A stretch of 64,000 bases of DNA from Fluctibacter halophilus (lineage in GTDB: Bacteria > Pseudomonadota > Gammaproteobacteria > Enterobacterales > Alteromonadaceae): assembly GCF_020687825.1 (NCBI RefSeq), contig NZ_JAJEWP010000005.1, positions 225,293 to 289,292 of the forward strand, in the 5' to 3' direction. The position numbers were made by a program, and so were the translations under genes. Shown one piece after another: positions 27,549 through 35,286 of the stretch. The stretch's first letter is position 1. Each line of letters starts with the position of its first letter. The notes below the pieces were generated by a model. That model saw nothing but the letters and a program-made list of their open reading frames with translations. It was not told where the DNA came from and did not search any database.

Positions 27549-27565
27549 CGCGACGTCCTGTCGCG
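27549..27565. repeat. Variable hairpin after CACCCAGC linker
   Basis: CGCGAC pairs with GTCGCG around GTCCT. It is preceded by CACCCAGC and followed by TCGTT, as at 27896-27910, while the arms are unrelated in sequence. Confidence 0.85.
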
Positions 27566-27601
27566 TCGTTGCGCGCATTCAGATGGCTGTACTCACCTTG
27601 C

Positions 27602-27636
27602 GCTCATTGCTGGGATAAGGCACCCAGTCAATGAGC
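27602..27636. repeat. 13-bp hairpin with one bulged T
   Basis: GCTCATTG/CAATGAGC forms the outer 8 pairs and CTGGG/CCCAG the inner 5. T27628 is unpaired on the 3' side between them. The loop is ATAAGGCA. It follows the head motif ending CACCTTGC. Confidence 0.85.
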
Positions 27637-27726
27637 ACTTAGCAATAGTCCAGGTCGGGCATCCATTGCCCTCCCGTTCACCACTCAATGGGCTGCACGT
27701 TTTCGCCCATTGCTGGCGTGGTTCAC

Positions 27727-27753
27727 CCTGTACCGTCGTTCGTTCCTCGCCGA
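27727..27753. repeat. 27-base direct repeat, copy 1
   Basis: CCTGTACCGTCGTTCGTTCC and seven more bases, identical to 27903-27929. Here the left arm of the preceding hairpin is missing. The next hairpin is CCGATA (27750-27755) with TATCGG (27771-27776). Confidence 0.95.
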
Positions 27754-27833
27754 TAGGCGTTGTTTGTTGGTATCGGCGTATCAACACATCCTTGTGGTTT
27801 GGTTCCAGTCTTTGGAGAACGCAGAAGCGGGAT

Positions 27834-27895
27834 ATTTCTCCGAATTGTCGAGGTGAAACCGAGCGCTGAATCCATCCCTGGTAACGCACCCAGCC
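27834..27895. repeat. 62-base direct repeat, copy 2
   Basis: Equal to 27333-27394 at 61 of 62 bases. It is followed directly by the GGTACA hairpin. Confidence 0.95.
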
Positions 27896-27910
27896 GGTAC
27901 ATCCTGTACC
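27896..27910. repeat. Variable hairpin after linker, copy 2
   Basis: GGTACA pairs with TGTACC around TCC. The flanks (CACCCAGCC before, GTCGTT after) match the hairpin at 27549-27565. Confidence 0.85.
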
Positions 27911-27929
27911 GTCGTTCGTTCCTCGCCGA
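27903..27929. repeat. 27-base direct repeat, copy 2
   Basis: Identical to 27727-27753. It is followed by a hairpin with arms CGAGCAAT and ATTGCTCG. Confidence 0.95.
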
Positions 27930-28110
27930 GCAATTACCGATTGCTCGACGTCTTCTTCGAAGACCGGAGCCTCACCCTTGCGCAAATCTTCGCGCATGAC
28001 AGTTCTCCGTTGTTGGCGTAGTCAGATAGCCTGCCTCATCTTGCGCTAATCGCAGGGATAAAAAATATCACTTTGTCGTAGGACAAGTCAGGTAGCCTAC
28101 CTCACCTTGC

Positions 28111-28145
28111 GCAAATCTTCGCGCCACAGCGCGCGATAGATTTGC
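28111..28145. repeat. 14-bp hairpin with one bulged T
   Basis: GCAAATCT/AGATTTGC forms the outer 8 pairs and TCGCGC/GCGCGA the inner 6. T28137 is unpaired on the 3' side, the same architecture as 27602-27636 with other bases. It ends three bases before the DUF2306 stop codon, so it may also end that minus-strand transcript. Confidence 0.88.
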
Positions 28146-28148
28146 ACC

Positions 28149-28976
28149 TCAAATAACCGTTAGGACTTTTGCGATGCGTGGGGTCCACATCATGGTGATG
28201 GCTGCAAAGACGCCAATCAGTGTGATCAGGGCGCCGATCGTCATGACGGTGGTGGCCGCCCACACCTTGTGGTTGTGCCGTTGCCTTTTGACCCAGAAAT
28301 ACAGCTCTGCAATGGCCATGGGGATGAGGTAACAGGCAAACGACAGGAACACATCCATCGGTCCGTTCACGTTCGGTGTGTTGCCGTTGGGACCTTGATT
28401 GACCAGGTACCAGCCCATCAGATACAGTCTGAAACTCCACACCCCATTGACCAGAATGAAAGTGTGTACGGCCCAGCGCATGTGCAGATCGAAACGTCTA
28501 TTGACCGCGTAGTACCAGGTTGCAGCCACAGCTAGCAGGATCAATAACCCGTTAACGGTAACGCCCTGACTGAAGTTGAGCCCTTTTATCCATTGCAGGT
28601 ACAAGCCGGTTAGCGCACCACACAAGCCCAGCACCAGGAACAGGCGACCGTTCCAGCGGTGAAACCCTCTGAAGCGGTTGCGTATGGCCGGCACCAACTG
28701 GAACAAACCGAACAGCGATAGGTACACCGACGGTACAATGTGGGAGAAAAATACCACCCGATCAAAGCCTTCGGTCTCCCTGACCCCGGAAGCGGGGCTG
28801 ATGTCAGTGATATCGACCCCAAATGCCAGGGTCAGGGCATAGATAAAAAAGACGTACAGGGCAAATGCCCATTGTCCGACGAGCGCGATGGCAAACCAGC
28901 TTTTAACACTGATATCCAACGCTGTTTTGGCATTTTGTAAACCAAACATTCCTGAGCTAATGACTGATCCAGACAT
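28149..28976 (-). CDS. DUF2306-family membrane protein
   Basis: A 275-residue inner-membrane protein with about seven or eight helices. The DUF2306 pattern is recognisable: FFSHIVPSVYLSLFGLFQLVP, NRFRGFHRWNGRLFLVLGLCG, and RRFDLHMRWAVHTFILVNGV with the HMRW motif after a helix pair. The function of the family is not known; conserved His and Arg at the membrane surface suggest a redox or transport role. The ATG at 28976 has GAGGGAGT upstream; the frame is open for another 52 residues that look non-coding. It lies directly next to the hairpin array. Confidence 0.82.
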   Translation of the reverse strand: MSGSVISSGMFGLQNAKTALDISVKSWFAIALVGQWAFALYVFFIYALTLAFGVDITDISPASGVRETEGFDRVVFFSHIVPSVYLSLFGLFQLVPAIRNRFRGFHRWNGRLFLVLGLCGALTGLYLQWIKGLNFSQGVTVNGLLILLAVAATWYYAVNRRFDLHMRWAVHTFILVNGVWSFRLYLMGWYLVNQGPNGNTPNVNGPMDVFLSFACYLIPMAIAELYFWVKRQRHNHKVWAATTVMTIGALITLIGVFAAITMMWTPRIAKVLTVI

Positions 28977-29099
28977 CGTGCTGACTCCCTCTGATAATTT
29001 GTCTGCACAGTGCAGCAATGACGGGGGGACGTCGTGCCGAATTTGAAAATCGGCACAGGAAAGTGGGGTTTTTAACAACGTGGTGTGTTGGTAGCGAAA

Positions 29100-29129
29100 A
29101 GAGGAAGCCGGTTGACTATCGCTTCCTCT
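29100..29129 (-). terminator. Terminator of the small secreted protein gene
   Basis: AGAGGAAGC pairs with GCTTCCTCT (9 bp). Read on the minus strand the stem is followed by TTTTCG, so it fits the end of the gene at 29177-29608. Confidence 0.7.
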
Positions 29130-29176
29130 CACTAATGTTGAATTCCCCCACTATAAGGGAGCAGGATTTTTAAGCG

Positions 29177-29608
29177 TTAAAACGCCAGTCCGCCATTGAT
29201 AGGTATCATGGCAGAGTGCCGCATGCTGCTCACGGAGTAGACCTGTCTGCCGTAAGCAACTACAAATGTTTTGCTACTATTGGGGTCTGTATTTGTTGCT
29301 TGCACAATGCCATGACCGGAATAATTCCCACTACCCTGTTGCAAACAGAAGGTTGCAGATGATCGAGCTGCTAACGTTGCTGACTGATCAAGTGCACTAA
29401 TATTGACAGGATATAGTAATGGACCCGTATACTTGTTACCTGATGCATCATACAACGTCACTTTGATATCAACTGGACTGCTAGATGTATTTGAGACACT
29501 AAAGCAGGGCGTTTCTGAAGAAGTAACTGCCCAGTAGGGTACGATTGCCTCTCCTGCGTGTGCAAAAAGTGATGCGAGTGACAGGCTGGCTACAATGAAC
29601 TTTTTCAT
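29177..29608 (-). CDS. Small secreted protein of unknown function
   Basis: A 143-residue exported protein with a clean signal peptide (MKKFIVASLSLASLFAHA). The mature 125 residues are Ser/Thr-rich and beta-rich (YWAVTSSETPCFSVSNTSSS, DIKVTLYDASGNKYTGPLLYP, ATFCLQQGSGNYSGHGIVQA) with two Cys that probably pair. The fold suggests a small Ig-like or pilin-associated module. The base composition is visibly more AT-rich than the neighbours, which may mean recent gain. GGAGAACAAAC precedes the ATG. It has its own terminator. I do not recognise the family. Confidence 0.8.
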   Translation of the reverse strand: MKKFIVASLSLASLFAHAGEAIVPYWAVTSSETPCFSVSNTSSSPVDIKVTLYDASGNKYTGPLLYPVNISALDQSATLAARSSATFCLQQGSGNYSGHGIVQATNTDPNSSKTFVVAYGRQVYSVSSMRHSAMIPINGGLAF

Positions 29609-29768
29609 GTTTGTTCTCCTTTAACAAACGAATGTTTCCCCGACAATTGAGGTTTATGTAAGGTAAGGTTATTACCCTTCCAGGTCAAACCCCAAAGAAT
29701 TGGAGTCCCCCAGCAACGAGGCAAGTGTGCTCTGCTCTAATACCAGCCCTGACTCATTTGACTAGCCC

Positions 29769-31670
29769 CTAACACGCTTCAGCTTGGATCATCTGGTGTT
29801 GCTCCATCACGGCGGTGATTTCCGTCAGGCTGGCGGGGTCGTCGATGGTGGACGGCACCGTATACGGTTGGCTGGCGGCAATCTGGCGCAGGGTGTTTCG
29901 CAGAATTTTGCCCGAGCGGGTTTTGGGCAGTCGTTCCACCGTGACCGCCTGTTTGAAGCAGGCGATCGGCCCGATATCATGGCGGATCATCTGCACCAGG
30001 TCATTGTGCAACGTCCCATTGTCGATACTGACGCCGTCTTTGAGCACGACCAAGCCGATGGGCACCTGACCTTTGAGGTCGTCATGCACGCCGATGACGG
30101 CACATTCGGCGATTGCAGGGTGGGCAGCGACCACCGCTTCCATCTCACCGGTGGACAGTCGGTGGCCAGCCACGTTGATCACATCATCGGTGCGGCCCAT
30201 GACAAACACATAGCCGTCTTCATCCTTGTAGCCGCCATCCCCCGACGAGTAGAAGCCTGGGTATTCACGTAAGTAACCATTCACAAACCGGTCATGGCAG
30301 CCCCAGATAGTGGGTAGGCAACCCGGCGGCAGGGGACGCTGGATGGCGATCGCGCCTTGTTGACCGGCCGGCAGCGGTTGTCCCTGAGGGTCAAGGATTT
30401 GCACATTGAAGCCGGGCACCGGCACGGTAGCCGAGCCGGGCTTAACTGCCAGGTTTTCAATGCCGGTCAGATTGGCGCAGATGGCCCAGCCGGTTTCGGT
30501 CTGCCACCAGTGGTCAACTACCGGTTTTCCGGTTTTCTCCACGGTCCATTCATAGGTAGGCGGGTCGAGGCGTTCACCGGCCATGAAAATGGTCTCCAGG
30601 TTACTGAGGTCGTACTGACCGATCAGCTTGCCGTCTGGGTCGGACTTTTTAATCGCCCGGAACGCCGTTGGGGCGGCAAACAGGGCTTTGACCTTGTGCT
30701 CACTGGCTACCCGCCAGAAGGCGCCGGCATCGGGTGTTTTGATCGGCTTCCCTTCGTACAATACGGTGGTGCAGCCGGCCAGCAGCGGCCCGTAAACGAT
30801 GTAAGAATGGCCGACTACCCAGCCAACATCCGAGGCGGCCCAAAACACGTCGCCGGGTGCCATGTTGTAGATGGCTGACATGGAATAGTGCAGGGCCACT
30901 GCGTGACCGCCATTATCTCTTACCACCCCTTTGGGTTTACCGGTGGTGCCTGAGGTGTACAGAATGTACAACGGGTCTGTTGCGTTGACAGCCACACAGT
31001 CCACTGAAGAAGCCCCAGCGACGGCCTGCTGCCAGTCTTCATCACGACCGGGGACCAGCGCCGCTTCACATTGGGGACGCTGCAGAATGATACAGCCCTG
31101 GGGCTTATATTCAGCCTGCTTCAGGGCATCATCCAGCAGCGGCTTGTAGGCCACGACCTTGTCGATTTCAATGCCACAGGAGGCGCTGATCACCAGTTTG
31201 GGGCGGGCATCGTCGATACGCAAGGCCAACTCATGGGCGGCAAATCCGCCGAACACCACCGAGTGGATTGCACCCAGTCGTGCCACCGCCAACATCGCAA
31301 TCAGCGCTTCAGGCACCATCGGCATGTAAATGACCACCCGATCACCTTTGCCAACACCTCGTGCACTTAGGGCGCCGGCAAAGGTCGCCACGGCATCGGT
31401 AAGCTCAGCATAGGTCCAGGTTTGTTGGGTGTCAGTAACCGGTGAATCGTAGATGAGAGCCGTCTGGCCCCCACGGCCTTGGGCAACGTGGTGATCGAGG
31501 GCCATGTAGCAGGTGTTCATCTCGCCGTCGCTGAACCACCGTTCAATGCCATTGTCGTCGTTGCTCAACACCGTTGCGGGTGGCACAAACCAAGGCAGAT
31601 GACTGGCTTGGTCAGCCCAGAAAACCTCAGGTTGTTCAATGGCGCGTTGGTATTCAGTGAAGTAGCCCAT
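29769..31670 (-). CDS. prpE: Propionyl-CoA synthetase (acetyl-CoA synthetase family)
   Basis: A 633-residue ligase that activates propionate (or acetate) with ATP and CoA. Motifs: A3 LYTSGTTGKPKGV, GHSYIVYGPLLAG, WWQTETGW (A5), YSSGDGGYKDEDGYVFVMGR (A7/A8), and the catalytic lysine in KTRSGKILRNTLR near the end. PrpE and ACSS3-like proteins have the GHSYIVYGPLLAGCTT wording, which favours propionyl over acetyl activation. The ATG at 31670 has GAGG nine bases upstream; an earlier ATG would add 19 unrelated residues. No methylcitrate cycle gene is near. It is divergent from the AbgT transporter. Confidence 0.9.
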   Translation of the reverse strand: MGYFTEYQRAIEQPEVFWADQASHLPWFVPPATVLSNDDNGIERWFSDGEMNTCYMALDHHVAQGRGGQTALIYDSPVTDTQQTWTYAELTDAVATFAGALSARGVGKGDRVVIYMPMVPEALIAMLAVARLGAIHSVVFGGFAAHELALRIDDARPKLVISASCGIEIDKVVAYKPLLDDALKQAEYKPQGCIILQRPQCEAALVPGRDEDWQQAVAGASSVDCVAVNATDPLYILYTSGTTGKPKGVVRDNGGHAVALHYSMSAIYNMAPGDVFWAASDVGWVVGHSYIVYGPLLAGCTTVLYEGKPIKTPDAGAFWRVASEHKVKALFAAPTAFRAIKKSDPDGKLIGQYDLSNLETIFMAGERLDPPTYEWTVEKTGKPVVDHWWQTETGWAICANLTGIENLAVKPGSATVPVPGFNVQILDPQGQPLPAGQQGAIAIQRPLPPGCLPTIWGCHDRFVNGYLREYPGFYSSGDGGYKDEDGYVFVMGRTDDVINVAGHRLSTGEMEAVVAAHPAIAECAVIGVHDDLKGQVPIGLVVLKDGVSIDNGTLHNDLVQMIRHDIGPIACFKQAVTVERLPKTRSGKILRNTLRQIAASQPYTVPSTIDDPASLTEITAVMEQHQMIQAEAC

Positions 31671-31996
31671 AGTGTTGTGCCTCGATGGAGAATATTTATG
31701 ACGGTGTCTGGACTGGAATGTAGACAATATTGGCCAAAAACCGTATTAGACATCAGTCTTATGCCTGTTATTGTCGACAATCTGTGGTGCTTTGCCGCCT
31801 GTGAAAATGTGCGGGTGGGCAATCTAAGTGGTTGATTTATGGCTGTGTTTTGAATGCCAACTGATCCGAATGGCGCCGCTGGGGTATACGATGGGGCGAT
31901 ATAACGATTTCAATTGCGCCCGAAGGCTGCGTTTTTAGACTGAATTTTGATACCATAGTGCCGCATAATTATAAAAGTTACGACAGAGGATCCATT
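31671..31996. other. Spacer between prpE and the AbgT gene
   Basis: No gene is visible. It holds a perfect 12-base palindrome, ATTGTCGACAAT at 31770-31781, which could be an operator, and the AbgT promoter near its right end. Confidence 0.5.
31947..31975 (+). promoter_or_regulatory. Strong sigma-70 promoter for the AbgT gene
   Basis: TTGATA-N17-TATAAA. The expected start near 31982 is just before the AGAGGA ribosome site at 31984, so the leader is only about 15 bases. This excludes the GTG at 31958 as start codon. Confidence 0.7.
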
Positions 31997-33592
31997 TTGT
32001 TGGTAGAAGAAACTGGAAAGTCCACAGAGACTAACCAGAAAGGGGGCCTGTTTGCCCGTTTTCTGGCGACCGTTGAGTGGTTGGGTAACCTGTTACCTCA
32101 CCCCATTACCCTGTTTGCCAGTTTGGCAGTCTTCATCGTTATCCTGAGCGGTATCCTGGGCTATTTTGATGTAGCCGTTGCCGACCCTCGACCCGTGGGT
32201 GCCAAGGGGCGGGATGCGGATGGCATGATTGAAGTGATATCGCTGGTCAGTGCCGAGGGCCTGCAGCGCATCGTGACCGGCCTGGTCACCAATTTCACAG
32301 GCTTTGCACCGCTGGGTACCGTGCTGGTGGCTCTGTTGGGCGTGTCTGTAGCCGAGCATTCGGGCTTGTTGTCCACGGCCATGCGTGGTCTGGTAATGAA
32401 TGCCTCCAAGCGCATGGTAACCGTAACCATCGTGTTTGCCGGTATTCTTTCCAACACTGCATCAGAGCTGGGGTACGTTGTACTGATCCCCCTTGCTGCG
32501 ATGATTTTCCACAGCCTCGGCCGTCACCCGTTGGCGGGTTTAGCCGCTGCATTTGCCGGGGTGTCCGGTGGCTACAGTGCAAACCTGTTGCTGGGTACGG
32601 TGGATCCGTTGTTGTCGGGGATTACTGAAGCAGCGGCACACATGATCGATCCCGAATACAGCGTTGGGCCGGAAGTGAACTGGTATTTCATGTTCATCAG
32701 TACCTTCGCAGTGGCGTTTATGGGCGCCATGGTGACCGAGAAAATCGTTGAACCGCGATTGGGTAAATACGATCCCAGCGAAGCGTCTGTTGAGCTGGAA
32801 AAGCAAGACATGGTGCCGCCTACTGCGCAAGAGAAAAAGGCCCTCAAAATGGCGGGTCTGGCGTTTGCCATCACCTGTGGTGTGCTGGCCCTGACCATCG
32901 TGCCGGAGAACGGTATTTTGCGGAATCCAGAAACCGGTGGAGTGGCAGGTTCGCCGTTCCTGAAAGGCATTGTGGCGTTTATTTTCATCACCTTTGCCAT
33001 CCCGGGCTTCGTATATGGCCGTGTTGCCGGAACGATGAAAAACGACCGTGACATCATCAACGCCATGTCAAAAAGTATGGGCACTATGGGCTTGTATATC
33101 ACGCTGGTGTTTTTCGCTGCCCAGTTCGTGGCGTTCTTCAAGTGGACCAACCTGGGCACGGTGTTGGCGGTGAAAGGGGCAACGATGTTGCAAGCGCTGG
33201 GGCTGGATGGTCCGGAAGTGTTTATCCTGTTCATCATCATGTGTGGCATTGTAAACCTGTCATTGGGCAGTGCATCTGCACAATGGGCAGTGACCGCACC
33301 GATATTCGTGCCGATGTTGATGCTGATTGGCTTTGCTCCTGAAGTGATCCAGGCGGCTTACCGTATCGGAGACTCGGTGACCAACGTTATCTCACCGATG
33401 ATGAGCTATTTCGGTTTGATCCTGGCCATGGCTGCACGCTACAAGAAAGACTTGGGCATGGGTACGCTGATAGCGACCATGTTGCCCTACAGCATGGTGT
33501 TTGTGGTCGGCTGGACTATCTTGTTCTACGTCTGGGTGTTCTTGTTGGGCATGCCGGTAGGTCCGGGGGCAGCAACCTACATCGGTCAGTAA
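31997..33592 (+). CDS. AbgT-family transporter
   Basis: A 531-residue inner-membrane protein of the AbgT family (p-aminobenzoyl-glutamate uptake in E. coli; antimetabolite or sulfonamide efflux in some relatives). There are about 11-13 hydrophobic segments, starting with LPHPITLFASLAVFIVILSG. Family blocks: GFAPLGTVLVALLGVSVAEHSG, SNTASELGYVVLIPLAAMIF, SGGYSANLLLGTVDPLLSGIT, and LGSASAQWAVTAPIFVPM toward the end. TTG at 31997 is chosen because AGAGGA lies at the right distance and the predicted transcript starts after the earlier GTG. The substrate is not clear; it may be an aromatic acylated glutamate. Confidence 0.9.
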   Translation: MLVEETGKSTETNQKGGLFARFLATVEWLGNLLPHPITLFASLAVFIVILSGILGYFDVAVADPRPVGAKGRDADGMIEVISLVSAEGLQRIVTGLVTNFTGFAPLGTVLVALLGVSVAEHSGLLSTAMRGLVMNASKRMVTVTIVFAGILSNTASELGYVVLIPLAAMIFHSLGRHPLAGLAAAFAGVSGGYSANLLLGTVDPLLSGITEAAAHMIDPEYSVGPEVNWYFMFISTFAVAFMGAMVTEKIVEPRLGKYDPSEASVELEKQDMVPPTAQEKKALKMAGLAFAITCGVLALTIVPENGILRNPETGGVAGSPFLKGIVAFIFITFAIPGFVYGRVAGTMKNDRDIINAMSKSMGTMGLYITLVFFAAQFVAFFKWTNLGTVLAVKGATMLQALGLDGPEVFILFIIMCGIVNLSLGSASAQWAVTAPIFVPMLMLIGFAPEVIQAAYRIGDSVTNVISPMMSYFGLILAMAARYKKDLGMGTLIATMLPYSMVFVVGWTILFYVWVFLLGMPVGPGAATYIGQ

Positions 33593-33614
33593 ACGCCGGG
33601 CGCATTTTCAGCAA

Positions 33615-33645
33615 ACGTAAAAGGTCCATTTGTGGGCCTTTTACG
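33615..33645 (+). terminator. Hairpin after the AbgT gene
   Basis: ACGTAAAAGGTCC pairs with GGGCCTTTTACGT with one G-T pair; the right arm contains T4. It is likely a terminator before hemH. Confidence 0.6.
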
Positions 33646-33675
33646 TATCAGGGCGGTTGAAAGAGGGAAACGGAC

Positions 33676-34764
33676 ATGAAGTACAAAAATACACAGGGCT
33701 TTGATCATGGTCAGGCCGACCGGATTGGTGTGTTGGTGACCAACCTGGGCACCCCCGACGCCCCCAATCGTGGCGCGCTGAAAACCTATTTGCGTGAGTT
33801 TTTATCTGATCCGCGGGTGGTGGAAGTGCCACGTGCATTATGGTGGTTGATCCTCAACGGTGTGATCCTGAATATCCGCCCGTCTCGATCTGCCAAAGCC
33901 TATCAGGGGGTCTGGACCGACGAAGGCTCACCGTTGCTGATCCACACCCGCGACCAGGCCAAGGCGTTGGCGGATAAACTGTCTCAGCAATATGGCGAGC
34001 AGGTGGTGGTCGAGTTTGCCATGCGCTATGGCAACCCCAGTATCAGCACGGCGATTGACCGGCTGTGTGCCCAAGGGGTGCGCAAATTGTTGGTATTGCC
34101 GCTGTACCCTCAATACTGTGCATCCACCACGGCATCAACCTTCGATGCGGTGGCCGAGGACTTTCGCCAACGACGCTGGTTACCCGAGTTGCGCTTTATC
34201 AATCACTACCATGACTACCCGCCGTACATTCAGGCGTTGGGGGAGAGCATTAAAGCCCACTGGGCAGAACACGGTCGCGCACAGCGCCTGATCATGTCCT
34301 ACCATGGCATCCCCAAACGGTACCTGACCAACGGCGACCCTTATCACTGTGAGTGTCACAAAACTTCCCGGTTGTTGGCTGAATACCTGGGGCTGGAAAA
34401 AGACCAGTACATGACCACCTTCCAGTCCCGTTTTGGTCGGGAAGAATGGTTGCGTCCCTACACCGATGAGACCCTCAAAGCGTTACCCGACCAGGGGGTG
34501 CACGAAGTGCAGGTGGTGTGTCCCGGGTTCTCGGCAGATTGCCTGGAAACCATCGAAGAGATTGGCGAAGAAAACCGCGACTATTTCCTGCACGCCGGTG
34601 GCAAGCGCTATGAATACATCGAGGCGCTGAACAGTCAGCCTGCCCACATCGATGCGTTGCTGTCACTGGTTCAGCAGCACCTCAATGGCTGGACGCTTAG
34701 CGAAGACTATGATGGGCGAAAGGCCCGGGCTGATGCCTACACCTATCCTGAGAGTAACGGCTGA
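33676..34764 (+). CDS. hemH: Ferrochelatase
   Basis: A 362-residue enzyme that inserts Fe2+ into protoporphyrin IX, the last step of heme synthesis. Signatures: GVLVTNLGTPDAP at the start, LREFLSDPRVVEVPR, SYHGIPKRYL (metal His), FQSRFGREEWLRPYTDETL, and VCPGFSADCLETIEEIG (catalytic Glu). There is no 2Fe-2S extension. Residues 1-15 are a short extra N terminus. The stop codon shares a base with the next start (TGATG), so the DUF4112 gene is coupled. Confidence 0.96.
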   Translation: MKYKNTQGFDHGQADRIGVLVTNLGTPDAPNRGALKTYLREFLSDPRVVEVPRALWWLILNGVILNIRPSRSAKAYQGVWTDEGSPLLIHTRDQAKALADKLSQQYGEQVVVEFAMRYGNPSISTAIDRLCAQGVRKLLVLPLYPQYCASTTASTFDAVAEDFRQRRWLPELRFINHYHDYPPYIQALGESIKAHWAEHGRAQRLIMSYHGIPKRYLTNGDPYHCECHKTSRLLAEYLGLEKDQYMTTFQSRFGREEWLRPYTDETLKALPDQGVHEVQVVCPGFSADCLETIEEIGEENRDYFLHAGGKRYEYIEALNSQPAHIDALLSLVQQHLNGWTLSEDYDGRKARADAYTYPESNG

Positions 34765-35183
34765 TGGACAAACCAAACGTGCACATTCCACAGGAGTTGC
34801 AACAGGCCCAACGGCTGGCGCAACTGCTGGACAACGCAATACGCATTCCAATCATTGGCTACCGGGTCGGCTGGGATTTTCTGATCGGTCTGATCCCCGG
34901 TGCTGGTGATATAGTGATGGCGCTGATCGGTGCCCGGATGTGGTTGCTGGCCCGTCGCATGGGTGCGCCAGGGCACATTCAACGGGCCATGATCCGTAAT
35001 CTTGTACTGGATGCTTTGTTTGGTCTGATCCCACTGGTGGGTGACCTCATTGACCTGTTTTTCAAAGCCAACCAGACCAATGTGCGCATGCTGGAACGCT
35101 GGTGGAACGAACAACACCAGCAGGCACTAAAGGCGCAAACTGGTGAAAAAATGGCTCAGTGGAGTGCTCAGCAACAAGACTGA
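34764..35183 (+). CDS. DUF4112 membrane protein
   Basis: A 139-residue protein of the DUF4112 family. Typical wording: LAQLLDNAIRIPIIGYRVGW, DFLIGLIPGAGDIVMALIGA and LDALFGLIPLVGDLIDLFFKANQ, i.e. two hydrophobic helices each starting at a GLIP motif, then a basic and Gln-rich tail. The role of the family is not known. It follows hemH with a one-base overlap, but a link to heme is not implied by the protein itself. Confidence 0.85.
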   Translation: MDKPNVHIPQELQQAQRLAQLLDNAIRIPIIGYRVGWDFLIGLIPGAGDIVMALIGARMWLLARRMGAPGHIQRAMIRNLVLDALFGLIPLVGDLIDLFFKANQTNVRMLERWWNEQHQQALKAQTGEKMAQWSAQQQD

Positions 35184-35286
35184 ACCGGGGCATTCATCGC
35201 TTTTATAGGGGTTAAACACCAGTGATGATTTGTCATTGTCGGGGCTTGTCATCTACGCTGGGATGACAGCGCTACCGGAGCACCCT

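Larger units (their letters stand above)
27257..28148. repeat. Non-coding array of hairpins and conserved linkers
   Basis: About 0.9 kb without a credible gene. Open frames exist on the minus strand but run across the repeats and have no ribosome sites. I count at least a dozen perfect or near-perfect hairpins. Conserved linkers recur between them: a 62-base unit (two copies), a 27-base unit (two copies), and a head ending in CTCACCTTGCGC or close variants at 27581-27603, 27961-27983, 28024-28046 and 28089-28112. The hairpins attached to a given linker have different arm sequences but keep their pairing. Further hairpins: 27426-27450 (AAATGG), 27657-27671 (GGGCA), 27686-27712 (CAATGGGC), 27927-27947 (CGAGCAAT), 27950-27964 (GTCTTC). 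It looks like a dispersed REP-like family or a large structured RNA duplicated in tandem. Confidence 0.75.

Noticed and set aside
27593..27997. Minus-strand frame of 134 codons in the hairpin array
   Set aside because: It runs over hairpins and direct repeats, has no ribosome site, and shares GWVRYQGWIQ with a second frame only because the DNA is repeated.
27225..28145. Integron attC array or CRISPR
   Set aside because: There are no GTTRRRY/RYYYAAC core sites and no integrase, and the repeats are neither regular in spacing nor of CRISPR length.
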